Below, piece after piece: positions 26,601-37,118 of a stretch of 58,630 nt of DNA. Position numbers and translations under genes: made by a program. Source of the stretch: Amphimedon queenslandica (taxonomy: Eukaryota; Porifera; Demospongiae; Haplosclerida; Niphatidae); the NCBI RefSeq assembly GCF_000090795.2, contig NW_003546244.1, forward strand, positions 800,955-859,584. Direction: 5' to 3'. The notes under the pieces were generated by a model, which saw only the letters and a program-made list of their open reading frames with translations, had not been told where the DNA came from and did not search any database. Position 1 is the stretch's first letter, and every line of letters starts with the position of its first letter.

Positions 26601-29257
26601 CATTATACCACTGACACTTGTAATCAATATAAAGACACTCTTCCTTGGGTGGTGGTATATTAGAATTATATGAATTGCATAGGTTACTCTTATTGTATTC
26701 TATGTATTCTGATTCCAGTGTACACTGAGGGTTGGTTCTTAAGCAACCTTCATTCCATGCCTTGCAAGGATTGTAATACTCACAACCAAAAGAGTTTTCA
26801 GTACAGATATCAGGTGGAGGTGCTATTTCTCGAGGTATGGGAACAGAACACCTAACAGGATTAGATACACGAGCAGAGGAACAAGAGTAATCACCAGTAC
26901 ACTTATCATAAGTTAGAGAACAATTAAACTCTATAAAAAGAAAAACCATTTGTAAAATTCACATAAAATTTGCATGCTATATTATACAACAGGGTATAAA
27001 ATAATGGTGACCTTAAAAACAATAATAAAAATATGAAAAAAATAATATTAATATTAACCTGTATGATGATAATGACAATGACCAGATGTTAGATTATACT
27101 GGCACACTCCTGGCTCTGCTGGGGGCGTGTAATTTTGTGGAGGAGGTGGACAAGGAGGAGGAGGAGAACTAGCAAAATACACATCATGATCATACTGACT
27201 ACCACACATCCAATAGGATTGACACCAATCCAACCATGAATGACATACTATAACCAAAAATAGACAAATAATGGCAAAAACTATTGAACTTACTAGACCA
27301 AGTACAGTTTCCTAACTGATTAATGCACTCTCCTGGTGGCAATAATACATTAGTGGTATTTATGCTGTTATCAATAAGCGAGTGAGTATATATGTATTTA
27401 TCAATAGTTGTACCACACTGGTATCCAGTATCACTTAACCACATAGCACACTCATTATACCACTGACACTTGAAATCAATATAAAGACACTCTTCCTTAG
27501 GTGGGGGCATAGGAACTGGAGTATTACAATGAGGATGAGTATTATTATACTGTATATATTCTGATTCCAGTGTACACTGAGGAACAGCTCCAAAGCATCC
27601 TTTATTCCATCCCTTGCAAGGATTATAAAACACACAACCAAAAGGATCGGCTCTACAGATACTAGGAGGTGGTGCTATATTCTGAGGTACTTTAACTGAG
27701 CAGTTTCCAGAATCAGGTATACCAGGATCACAAAAGTATTCACCAGTACAATCATCATAAGTCAGAGTACATGTTAATTCTAGGATAAAGGAAAACAAAA
27801 ATTAAGAAGTACTTCAATACTTATAAACTGACCTGACAGTGGGTGGTAATATTGACAATGACCTGAAGCTAGATCAAACTGACACACTCCAGGTTCATTG
27901 GGAGGAGTGAAATTCTGTGGGGGAGGTGGGCAGGGAGGAGGAGGACTATTGAAATATGCCTCGTAGTCATACTGGCTGCCACACATCCACACTTCATTGC
28001 ACCAATTTAGCCATGAACGACACACTATAGGAAACATTAAAATATACGAAACAGTCAAAGTTTTATAAAAGAGTAGTCATACTAACTTACTTGACCATGT
28101 ACATGTTCCTAACTGATTGATGCATTCTCCTGGTGGTAACGCTACACTACTGCCATTGTTTTTAACAGGTGTCAACGAGTGAGTATATATGTATTTATCA
28201 ATAATTGTACCACACTGGTATCCAGTATCACTTAACCACATAGCACACTCATTATACCACTGACACTTGTAATCAATATAAAGACACTCTTCCTTAGGTG
28301 GTGGTGCAGGAGTGTATAAATGACACGAAGGATTACTCTTATTATACTGTATATATTCTGATTCCAGTGTACACTGAGGAACTGCTCCATAACATCCTTT
28401 ATTCCATGCCTTGCAAGGATTATAAAACATGCAACCAATAGAGTTTTCAGTACAGATACTAGGAGGTGGTGCTATATTCTGAGGTATTTTAACTGAACAG
28501 TTTCCAGAATCAGGTATACCAGGATCACAAAAGTATCCACCAGTACAATCATCATAAGACAGAGTACATGTTAATTCTAAAATTTAAAAAAATGCAATAA
28601 TATACTTGACCAATTATAATTAAAATTATATTAAACTACTTGATTCACCTGATGGTCTATGAAAGCGGCAATGTCCAACTCTTGGATTATAACGACATAC
28701 TCCTGGTATTGGAGGAGGAGCAATAGGCCTAACTGGGCAGATTGGATGAGGCTTCCTCTTATAATAATATTGACTGTGACAACGCCACCGCATTTGACAC
28801 AAATCCAGCCAAGAGAAACACTCTAAAAATGAAGACGTAATGCCACAAACCATTCTGTCTGCATCTTACTTGACCAGTTGCATTGTCCTGACTGATAGAT
28901 ACACTCCCCTGGCGGAAGTAATGTTGTATTAACATTTGTTATGTGTGTGTTGTTATGCTCTGAGTCCAACGTACACTGATACTCTGACTGATTATTGACC
29001 CATATCATGCACATGTTAACAAACATACAAACCCCATCACTTAGGACACAGTCTCCAGGGGGAGGAGGAGGAGGGAGAGGGTGAGGTGTGAAAGTGGAAA
29101 CATTTCCTGAACAGTTAATCTCTGGAGCAGATTTGTTGTCCACGCAATAATAGCTCCCCGTGCAATTGTTATAGTCACTGATGCAACTGCTGCCAGGAGC
29201 TGAAGCTTCAGCTAGAAACAAGGCAGAAGCCAGACAAGTCAAAAACAAAACTCCCAT
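23603..29257 (-). CDS. Cysteine/proline-rich tandem-repeat type I membrane protein
   Basis: Start at 29257 encodes a signal peptide (MGVLFLTCLASALFLAEASA). Six modules follow, each in two exons. Exon A carries LTYDDCTG, NCSV-VP--IAPPP, YNPCK-WNKGC, PQCTLESEYI, PPPKEECLYID, KCQWYNECAMWLSDTGYQCG, IDKYIYTHSL and LPPGECINQLG-CTW. Exon B carries CRSWLDWC, CGSQYDYDAYF, a proline run and EPGVCQY. Module 1 (29257-28626) is divergent; modules 2-6 (28580-24245) are highly similar. A separate Cys-rich domain follows (about 24206-24010: CPVGSTCQVYG, NQTCSLVPVQC), then a transmembrane helix (23838-23745, ILMGIAILTSLVTLAMLCAV) and a short tail KQYRLRKKALG. The last exon ends VEQEMKLICDTDTTDI at the stop (complement of 23603-23605). 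I do not recognise the repeat; an extracellular adhesion or recognition role is only inferred. Confidence 0.85.
24245..28580 (-). repeat. Five tandem genic repeat modules (797-1043 bp period)
   Basis: The word 'ccacactggtatccag' starts at 24645, 25688, 26561, 27413 and 28210, so the period is 1043, 873, 852 and 797 bp. The longest interval contains the inserted intronic repeat at 25065-25310. The flanking ~120 bp encoding ECLYID...IDKYIYTHSL are nearly identical in all copies, whereas linkers and introns differ. Confidence 0.93.
25065..25310. repeat. Dispersed ~178-bp repeat family copy in receptor intron
   Basis: One and a half monomers of the family seen at 0.7-1.4 and 15.9-16.6 kb: 'gggctatatagtacagggg', 'tttttcagaaattg', 'aatcagctcaaactt' and 'agcataaagacatcaatatg'. 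It lies between modules 5 and 6 of the Cys/Pro-rich gene. Confidence 0.8.
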
Positions 29258-29362
29258 GTTGAGTGGGCGTTGAGTAGCCTTTAAGGTGTGGCTAATTTAC
29301 TGAGCTAGCTAGCTGATCTGTTTTGCTGCAACCCTGAATACTTAAACTACTAAAACAAGCCA
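29258..29362. promoter_or_regulatory. Compact bidirectional promoter candidate (105 bp)
   Basis: Only 105 bp separate the start codons of the minus-strand Cys/Pro-rich receptor and the plus-strand EF-hand gene 2. A GGGCGTTG and an AGGTGTGGC (Sp/KLF-like) are present and there is no TATA box, unlike the promoters of EF-hand genes 1 and 3. Confidence 0.5.
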
Positions 29363-30282
29363 ATGAACATGGTGAGTGGCTGCAAATGAATATCTTTAGT
29401 CTATTGTGACTTCTTTATTGTCCTATGAATAGGAAAAACAACCTACAGAAGCACAAAAGGCTGAATTTAGAAGAGCCTTTTCTATCTTTGACACAAACAA
29501 TGATGGTCACATTTCTTCAAGTGAGTTGGCAGAAGTCATGAAGCAGCTAGGTCGAAACATGAGCCAAGCTGAGCTCGATGCCATGCTGAAAGAAGTCGAT
29601 AGTGACAAGAATGGGACAATTGAGTTCAATGAGTTTTGTGTCTACATGTTGAATCAATTAACGAAACCCCAGGACATCAGACGGAAAACATTTGAAGTAA
29701 TAAAAAATTGAAGTCAAACAATAAATTAATGCACATAAGCCATGCAATTAACACTGTTGAGCGAAACATGCTTGCTAATGACAATAATTATTGGTATAAA
29801 GCTTATTCAGGAACTTTACAAAATTTTTGTTTTATACATATAAGGCATGTGATAGAGACAGAAACGGTCTGATTAGTGCTGAAGAATTTGTTGAAGTGAT
29901 GAAGCTAATGGGTGATGATACAATCACTCTTGATCAGGCCAAGGCCATGATAAAAAAGGTGGACAAAGATGGAAATGAACAAATAAGTTATGACGGTAAG
30001 AAACATGTTATTTATGTAGTTTTGCCAGGCTATTGTTATGTACACTGAAGCTGTAATTTAATAATAGTCTGTGCACAGTACCAATTAGCAGCTTATAGTT
30101 ATCAACTTAACTTATCAGTTGGAATTCATAAATTCTAAAGCTGCCTTCAGTTTTTACACATTCTAAAAAGTTTTCTTGCATTTAATCAATAATGAGTTGT
30201 TTGTTCAATGGCTCTATTTAAATTTTAAAATAATAAATCATTTTTTATTTCAGAGTTTATCGTCTTACTTGACAAGAAGTAG
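29363..30282 (+). CDS. Calmodulin/troponin C-like EF-hand protein (EF-hand gene 2)
   Basis: Exons 29363-29371 (MNM), 29433-29696, 29845-29995 and 30254-30282, ending FIVLLDKK. The first half, EFRRAFSIFDTNNDGHISSS with LAEVMKQLGRNMSQAELDAM, is the most calmodulin-like of the three. Loops are DTNNDGHISSSE, DSDKNGTIEFNE, DRDRNGLISAEE and DKDGNEQISYDE. In the fourth loop the position-6 glycine is replaced by Glu, which should weaken or distort Ca2+ binding at that site. Intron positions equal those of EF-hand genes 1 and 3, so the three are old tandem paralogues. It diverges from a 105-bp intergenic region shared with the Cys/Pro-rich receptor gene. Confidence 0.92.
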
Positions 30283-30869
30283 CTGAACAAGACAAACTGA
30301 ATTAGATGTATGACACCATGTTTTACAAATGTGTTGCTATTGTTATTGTGCTGTAGTGTTAATTGGTATTACAAAACTACTACGAAACATGAAATTACAA
30401 TTAGTCGAGGGCATTTCCTCTCATATGATCCTTTCCTTTTTAATGTGTTTGATAGAGAGTACATATCTACTATATAGATTAGATACACTCTTATTGGAGC
30501 TGGGTTGATTTTCTCATGGTCACGTGCACACATGCAAAACTCTATACTGTATAAGCTACTTGTGGGGGACTGCTGATTATTATTACAGCTAAGCTTTACA
30601 ATAAACACTGTGTGAATACTTTTACAAATGACACCTTTAGCTGTAGCAAACACAGCCTGTTAGTTCCAGAGCTTTGTCATCCTTGTTATTATTGGAACAA
30701 AGACTGTAAGTAGAATATACAAACTATAAACCTAGTTCCTATCATGTGAGCATATACAGGACATTGTCTATATATAAGTCTGAACTATGAGTCAACAATT
30801 AGTGCTCTGAGCAGATTATTTCCTACTTTCTTCTGATATTTTAGCCTACCAGTAGTAATTACACTTGCA
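30283..30869. promoter_or_regulatory. Spacer and promoter of EF-hand gene 3
   Basis: TATATAAG (30771-30778) lies about 90-100 bp upstream of ATG 30870, and TCATGTGAGC (30742-30751) sits 27 bp before the TATA-like run. The same TCATGTGAGC plus TATA arrangement is upstream of paralogous EF-hand gene 1. No other gene seen in the spacer. Confidence 0.5.
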
Positions 30870-31475
30870 ATGGTAAGCTCAGCTGTGCATAACTCTTCTT
30901 GTTTTTTGATAGTTTCATTTCCTCATGTATGCAGGCTGTTAAGCTCACTGAGGATCAAAAGAAAAATTTAAAAAAGACCTTTGATAAATATGATGCAGAC
31001 AAAAATGGGCAGTTGACAGCTGTAGAGCTCTACGATGCCTTCAAGTCTGCTGGCCTTCCAGTGTCTAAGCTACAAGTTGCTAACATGATGGGAAAGTATG
31101 ATACTGACAAAAGTGGCACTATCGACTTTGACGAGTTCTTGGCCTACAATGAAATAGAGGCATCCAAGGAAAAGTTTGATGTGAGTTCAGTAGAATGATT
31201 GTAGCCTTTGTAGTCTAATGATAATTTTCTTTTGATATGCAGGAGTACGACAAGAATGGTGATGGTTACCTTGGACCAGATGAGCTAGTGAATGTTGCTA
31301 AAAATTTGAACTACAAATCTGTTACTGCTGCATCTATCAAAGCCCTCATAGATTCTATAGATGAAAACAAAGATGGCAAGATCAGCTTTACAGGTGAATT
31401 GTACAACCACAATTATTGTATTATTTGCATTTATTTGGTGTGTTTTTAGAATTCCTTTCTCTCAGCGCCAAGTAG
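30870..31475 (+). CDS. Four EF-hand calmodulin-like protein (EF-hand gene 3)
   Basis: Exons 30870-30872 (ATG alone), 30935-31180, 31243-31393 and 31450-31475. It begins MAVKLTEDQKKNLKKTFDKY, ends EFLSLSAK, and has loops DADKNGQLTAVE, DTDKSGTIDFDE, DKNGDGYLGPDE and DENKDGKISFTE, all with acidic position 1 and Glu position 12. Closest relative in the window is EF-hand gene 1, sharing start-codon-only first coding exon, intron phases and the FKSAGLPxSKxQVANM segment. Expected Ca2+-sensor protein of the cytosol. It is transcribed from a TATA-containing promoter with an E-box. Confidence 0.92.
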
Positions 31476-31711
31476 AGCAGAGCAAGTTATATATTGACTC
31501 AATGATTATTTTCATAGTTATTGTGTAGTAATAGCAGCTAGTTTAGCTTAGCCATAGTATAAAATTTATGATAAAATTAACAAAGCGCCGTAATTAAAAG
31601 GCGTGGTCGCAGAGGGCGCGCGGGCAGAATTAAAAATTTACATTTTTAGTTGTTTCGGGTTGGTGTCATAAAAGCTAGAAATTAAAAATATATAAAAATA
31701 CTGAATTGAAT
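31476..31711. other. Convergent spacer with GC-rich patch
   Basis: Between EF-hand gene 3 and the YdeI-like gene. A short GC-rich patch ('ggcgtggtcgcagagggcgc', 31601-31620) stands out in AT-rich surroundings. No gene seen. Confidence 0.4.
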
Positions 31712-32110
31712 TCAAGTCTTTTTAGATCCAGATGAAGACTTTGATGATTTGCGGGGTGTGACTATTTTCTTCTTTTCCAATGCTCTTAAATAATGTCTTG
31801 TTCCAAGTGGTTTCATTTTTCCTTGTTTCGTTAGCTCAGCAGCATACCTTAGAGTATTTACGCTCCAACTAGCAGTATCTTTGCGCTTAACAAACACTCT
31901 CATAAAGGAGTCCTCATCAATCCTCTTTACTGTTGTGTCAATCCAGCCATAACAGATAGCAGTCCTTACTTGCTCGTTGTGGCTTGGCACAGGATAACCA
32001 GTGTGCTTTTTATAAATTTTGAATTCTACTCTATCCTTTGTTTCGTGATTAGCTTCAAACCAATCCACAAAATCCGAGAGCTCCTTTATTTCCACCATCT
32101 TTTTCGCCAT
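31712..32110 (-). CDS. Small intronless YdeI/OmpD-associated-like protein
   Basis: Single open exon of 132 codons. The core VEFKIYKKHTGYPVPSH, then AICYGWIDTTVKRIDED, FVKRKDTASWSVNTLRYA and KQGKMKPLG follows the pattern of the bacterial YdeI/OmpD-associated family (ALCxGWID, F-x-R--x-x-WS-x-N, L-x--G-x-M-x-x-G). It is shorter than usual bacterial members (about 190 residues) and ends in a Ser/Lys-rich tail (KSSKSSSGSKK). Molecular function in animals is unknown; bacterial relatives are linked to stress and peptide tolerance. Absence of introns and a largely bacterial family suggest an acquired gene, but many eukaryotes could carry it. MVEIKEL at codon 5 is an alternative start. Confidence 0.8.
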   Translation of the reverse strand: MAKKMVEIKELSDFVDWFEANHETKDRVEFKIYKKHTGYPVPSHNEQVRTAICYGWIDTTVKRIDEDSFMRVFVKRKDTASWSVNTLRYAAELTKQGKMKPLGTRHYLRALEKKKIVTPRKSSKSSSGSKKT

Positions 32111-32332
32111 TTTAATAACCTCTTGGGTGGGGCCATATTTAATTAAAATGAATTGAATTTATGAAAGAACATGATAAACAATGTCAATACTATAACTATC
32201 TACTTTTAAAAATTATTTTGAGAACACTGATTTCCAAGATACTTCCAAAATACCTACCAGTGCATATCCCTAATTAATAATGATATAGCAATTAACAAAT
32301 TCTCTGACATAAAACTGAATTTTTAATGAAAC

Positions 32333-35300
32333 TTATAGTACCTTCAGAAAATCAGGATTTCTTTCCTTATAGAACCTAATGTGTGGGTTCTTTAAACTTT
32401 CCTCAGTAATGATGGCAAACTCCTCCTGAGAGTAGAATATCATTATTACAGCTGTTGGACTCGCCATATGTTTAATTGTTTATAGTCAGTACAAAATCAA
32501 AATGTTACTGGCAAAATTTAACAGCATCAAATACTTTGATTGCTTCATAGTCTCTCAGTCTCATACAATGAACTTCATATCATGCACAAACCTTTATTGA
32601 CTGTTTTGTCTTTATTACACTCCTTTCCCTGTTATAGCAGTCGTGAAGATTGAGTATATTCAGTACATAATAATCAATAACTCTATAGAAAAGATAACAT
32701 CATACTGAGGAGGTTATAATAAATACTTACTTCTGTTCCATTTCTGGAGTGGGTTTGTCATAGCGAGGATAGGCTCTACTTGAAATTCCAGCAAATCCCT
32801 GCATGAAAGTACATCAAAAATTAAATGTAAATGCTGTTTTACATGCATGTTTATAAGAGCAGTGAGCTGACCGGATAACCTTTGTAATTAATAAAATTGA
32901 CGGAATAGTAGAGTGAGGCAAATGGATGACGAAACCTCTCTGATAAAAATAAATAAACAAATCAATGTACTACATGTACTTTTACCTTTGGCTATTGAGT
33001 ATAAAGTAAAGTCACGAAGAATTTTCATTCTTTGATATTCAGGACGGATATATGCTGGCCCTGACTATAAAACACAGCATTTTTCACAGAGGGAATACTA
33101 ATAGGCTTACTCTTATAATTGATACAGGCTTTGATTTTCTTTTCAGTGAAGTTGGTATAACACTATAAGCAGTTGCTCCGCATAGTTTATTATTTCTTCG
33201 ATCATGCATCAGTAGTATAGTATCAAATGAATTGTGTAGCTCCAAAAAGTCATCATAGCTATATAAAAAAGGTACTAATGAGCTGAAATTTACAAGTAAA
33301 GTAGCATACCGTATAGCTGGAAATATTTGCTGGAATTTAATTTTGCTGTTTGCTGTTCATCATAAAAACGCACAATTTAATTCCGCAAAGCATTATAAGT
33401 AATGGGTGTATCAACAGTACACACCTACACCAGTAAAATTAATTTCCACAAACATTAAAATTAGCTATATTGGTACAAAATCGCAAATATAATTCCCGCA
33501 AACTTTTCCAGCTTTACGGTAATTATTATTTACAATTGTTATTGAATCAATGTAATACAATTATGCTGCACTCAATTTGTCTCACCTAACTTTTCCAGTC
33601 ATGGTATAGTGCCATAAACTATACATGTCATGTAGTGTAACCTATTAGAAAAAATTTACTGTGAAAATTGTACAGTGATGCTAAAGAGTCAGTTGGCACA
33701 GTAGTTAAACTCAAAATTTTAAGTCATGCAGCAACAGGCTGCAATTAGCTAACAAGTGATCTTCACACATTTGGTGAAACTGACCTGGTCCACATTACGA
33801 ACTGATAGGGACCGGAGTTTTAAGTTCTTCAGCCACCAAAACTAGCAAGGAAAGCCGCATTTCAAAGCAAATCTATTACCATTTTACTCACCATTTTAAA
33901 CCACACCCATTGGTAGCATTTAGCAGGTATACATGTATAAAATTTAAGTATTGAGTACATCATGTTTCTAACTAAGAGCAATTAATGACAAAAACTATCA
34001 TAAAAGTAAAAAGATCAACAAAACTGATCAATGGACGTATGATAAAGAAGTTTTCTTATTAAAGTTAAACCATCTTCTGATCCACCTTCTGAAAATGAAT
34101 GGTATCATTCTCAAGAATATGTCACCCCAAGTCACTTTAGCAACAGCTACCAAAGCATTTCCCTAAAGAAGAAAAATAATACAGCCACATCACAAGAAAT
34201 TGTATCTTAATGTAAGTACTTACATCTTTCCAGTGAGGATTCGATCTGGCATAAAACTCAATATGAGGATTAGAGAGATCAGTGTCAGTAATAGGAGCAA
34301 CATGATCCTATCAAAAGGAGACCTTTACATCAATAATATTTATATCAATAGTATATTGCCATTGGTATTGTGGCTAATATTCAATGCACTAATCATTCAG
34401 TAATCAGTATACCTTGACAAAAGATAGACTTTGAATAACGAGCCCTTTCTCTTCATCAAAGACCTCACCTTCATCTAGACTACTTGATGCATACTGACTA
34501 ATGAGGCTATAGTGAAAACAGTCAACACAAATACATGTACACGTGATACAAACTTCTTATAGAGATCAGGAGTCTCAGCATCATAGCGTGGATAACAATT
34601 TTTAAATAGCTTTGTGGAAACCTGCAATAATACATGTATATGGATTATGAATTAAATACAATACAATTAATAATAACAATGGTTGTACTAACGAGGTAGA
34701 GTTTATAAGTGAAGAACATGCCACCAATATAAAGCGGTGTAAAAGGATGAAGTAATTTCTCTAAAAGAATAAAATTAAAAAAAAAGTGCTCAATAAAATG
34801 CATCAACTACCAAGCAAAATGCATTTAATAGCATGCTCTATATAGTTTTCATTTTGATTACGTTTGGGCTAAAATTCCTGTACTATATTATGGTACAGGG
34901 ACTTCGGCCTAATTTTCAAGCAGCTTTATGCACATCAAAATACCTTTTATAAAGAGTGCAGTACGATACTTATAATATACCGAGGAATGTCCATGATACT
35001 CCTCTTGGAAATAGGTAGCTGCACCCTATGAAAAGATGGAGAGCAAATAAGAAAAGTTGATATGTACATGTACATAAACCTTAGTACATTTTCATTACAC
35101 AATTGGTAGTTTGTCAGGCAATAGCTTACCTTAACAACTCTGCAATGATATAGTTTACCAGAATCGTCGACATGGAATGATTTAGGCTGTACATCTAGAA
35201 AACTCATCCCTCTCAGACCCCCACTGGCTCTGTCACGATAAATTGAAGCATACTTGAACAGCTGAATGTAACGGCAAAAGTCTTGAAACCTATATATGCG

Positions 35301-36165
35301 CACGCAAACAAAAAACAAAATAGAGTTCATTCAGAGCTGCAAAAAATGAGGGGAGAGAGCAACGTGTGAACCACATTGAGAACAATCAGTGAACAACATT
35401 AGGAGCACAAGAAACACGCTTGATACAATTTACCTTTGGGGGCCATCCACATATCTAACATAAAGCCTGTACATCTCTCTTAGTACATCCTAGATATTAA
35501 TAATGATAAATGGTAATTCACTAATCATCAACTAAAAGAATATTTATAATGCAGCTATAATATTAAATTAAAATAATGTACATGAACACAGTGATGTATA
35601 TAGAACATGTATGTGTGTTGATTCAATGATTGATGGATATGAATGGATAAATAATAGTATATATATGTATACTACATGTTAATCACATGCTACTACAGGA
35701 TAGTGTTATCAAAACACACAAAAACAGGGTGTTTTTGGCATATTGCATAACATGTGTTGCATAATAATAATAATAACAACATGTATTACATATACTGTAG
35801 ATATAGCCACAAAATCTTAACAGAAACACTTTTGCCACTCTCTGTATATATATATACATATTTATAAATTTATATTTAAAATTAGACAATTTTTAAAAAT
35901 GTCCAATTCAATTTTACAGGGGCGTTGTGAAAATTAACTTAATGAAAAAGGTTATATTGGATCTTATTATTACTGACACACAATATATCATAAAATGAAG
36001 CAGTCATGGATTAGACTGACCATATATATCTATCGACTGACCTGATCAATATCATGACTGTGAAGTGAAAATCGCTTCAAGGAGTTGCTCCTGCAATAGA
36101 TTGTATTGTCAGCTACATAAATCTAGTCACATTAGATAGCAAACTCACCTCAGTAAGCTAAACAT
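32333..36165 (-). CDS. Unrecognised multi-exon protein with internal duplication
   Basis: About 17 short exons with consistent GT-AG borders and continuous frame, ending ERNPDFLKVL and a stop (complement of 32333-32335). The first confident exon ends MFSLLR (36149-36165), but the frame stays open upstream through AAAVVFNVGHEDGITNNP, so translation may begin as far as 36339. Sequence landmarks: MYRLYVRYVDGPQ, RDRASGGLRGMSFLDVQP, HCRVVKGAATYFQEEYHGHS. Two similar blocks occur: HPFTPLYIGG then NCYPRYDAETPDLYK and NPHIEFYARSNPHWKDGNAL; and HPFASLYYSV then RAYPRYDKPTPEMEQ and NPHIRFYKERNPDFLKV. A LLMHDRRNNKLCGATAYSV stretch faintly resembles an acetyltransferase strand, too weak to assign. The middle exon near 34.1 kb is hydrophobic and basic. 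Function unknown. Head-to-head with the IKK gene. Confidence 0.7.
33307..33521. mobile_element. MITE-like element in intron of unrecognised gene
   Basis: About 215 bp. Left end TACCGTATAGCTGGAAATAT and inverse complement of the right end TACCGTAAAGCTGGAAAAGT continue as a ~38-bp imperfect inverted repeat (TTTGC-GGAATT). No ORF. Ends begin and finish with TA, compatible with TA target duplication. Similar length and termini to 4178-4393. Confidence 0.78.
34855..34925. repeat. Fragment of the palindromic intronic repeat family
   Basis: 'cctgtactatattatggtacaggga' region with 'gggctaaaa' before and 'ttcggcctaattttc' after matches the core of the dispersed ~178-bp family, here as a lone fragment in an intron of the unrecognised gene. 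Confidence 0.55.
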
Positions 36166-36383
36166 GGCCGTACTAACAGGGTTATTCGTTATTCCATCTT
36201 CATGGCCAACATTGAAGACAACAGCAGCCGCTCGACAGCAGCGGTTATCAAGATTACACGTGGTTAAAAACAAATTTACAAAAGAATACGGAAGAGTATA
36301 CAAGCAACATGGGTGGGGCTTGTAGCAGCAGTGCAACAACTTCTTGAGTTCTTGTTTCTTTTCTCGTTCTTGTAGCTATAGTT
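36166..36383. promoter_or_regulatory. Short divergent promoter region, unrecognised gene / IKK
   Basis: At most 218 bp separate the two start codons, and less if the minus-strand gene starts at 36339. No TATA box is evident. The two genes are likely driven from one shared bidirectional region. Confidence 0.45.
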
Positions 36384-37052
36384 ATGAGTATTAGAAAGAA
36401 TTGGAGACGTGCTCCTATTGGCCGTGGCTCTTTTGGTGATGTTTCACTTTTTACTAGTGTAAGAATTAAAGCATTAGTCACACCCTGTGTTTATTTATAT
36501 AATCCATGTACATGTATGCTTTATTATGTATATAATATACATACAGAATGATGGGGAACAGATTGCGTTGAAAGAAATGAAATTGGAGCCATTACGTAAT
36601 CTAGATTCTCACGAGAGGGACAAGATGATTGTTAGATTGAGGAACGAGATCAAGATAATGTGGGAACACAATCATCCTAACCTTATTAAAGCTCTTGGCC
36701 CACCTCCTGTGAGCCGATATCTTATACTCATGTACTCATACTCTCCATGTACTAATTTTTGTATAAGAAAACATTACATGTGTGTGTGTTAATTAGTAGG
36801 TACGTTAAAACCTTAGCTAAAGTTTGAAATGAGTACATGTACATACACTTGTACGTGCACATGTACTATGTTTTGTAAATCCCTAAATTTTAAATTGCAC
36901 TGAATTTTGTCTTTAATACAGACCCAGTGATATTTATGATTATTCCTAAGCTTTGGATCATACACTGCATGTGTGGGAAATTTTATTAATTGATATTATG
37001 TGTGTGCATAATTGTATATATGTGTACATGTATGGATTCTGTTATTCAATAT

Positions 37053-37118
<66 letters not shown>

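Noticed and set aside
31712-32110. Bacterial contamination as the source of the YdeI-like gene
   Set aside because: It sits on the same continuous sequence as intron-bearing animal genes on both sides, with similar base composition; transfer remains possible, contamination is unlikely.
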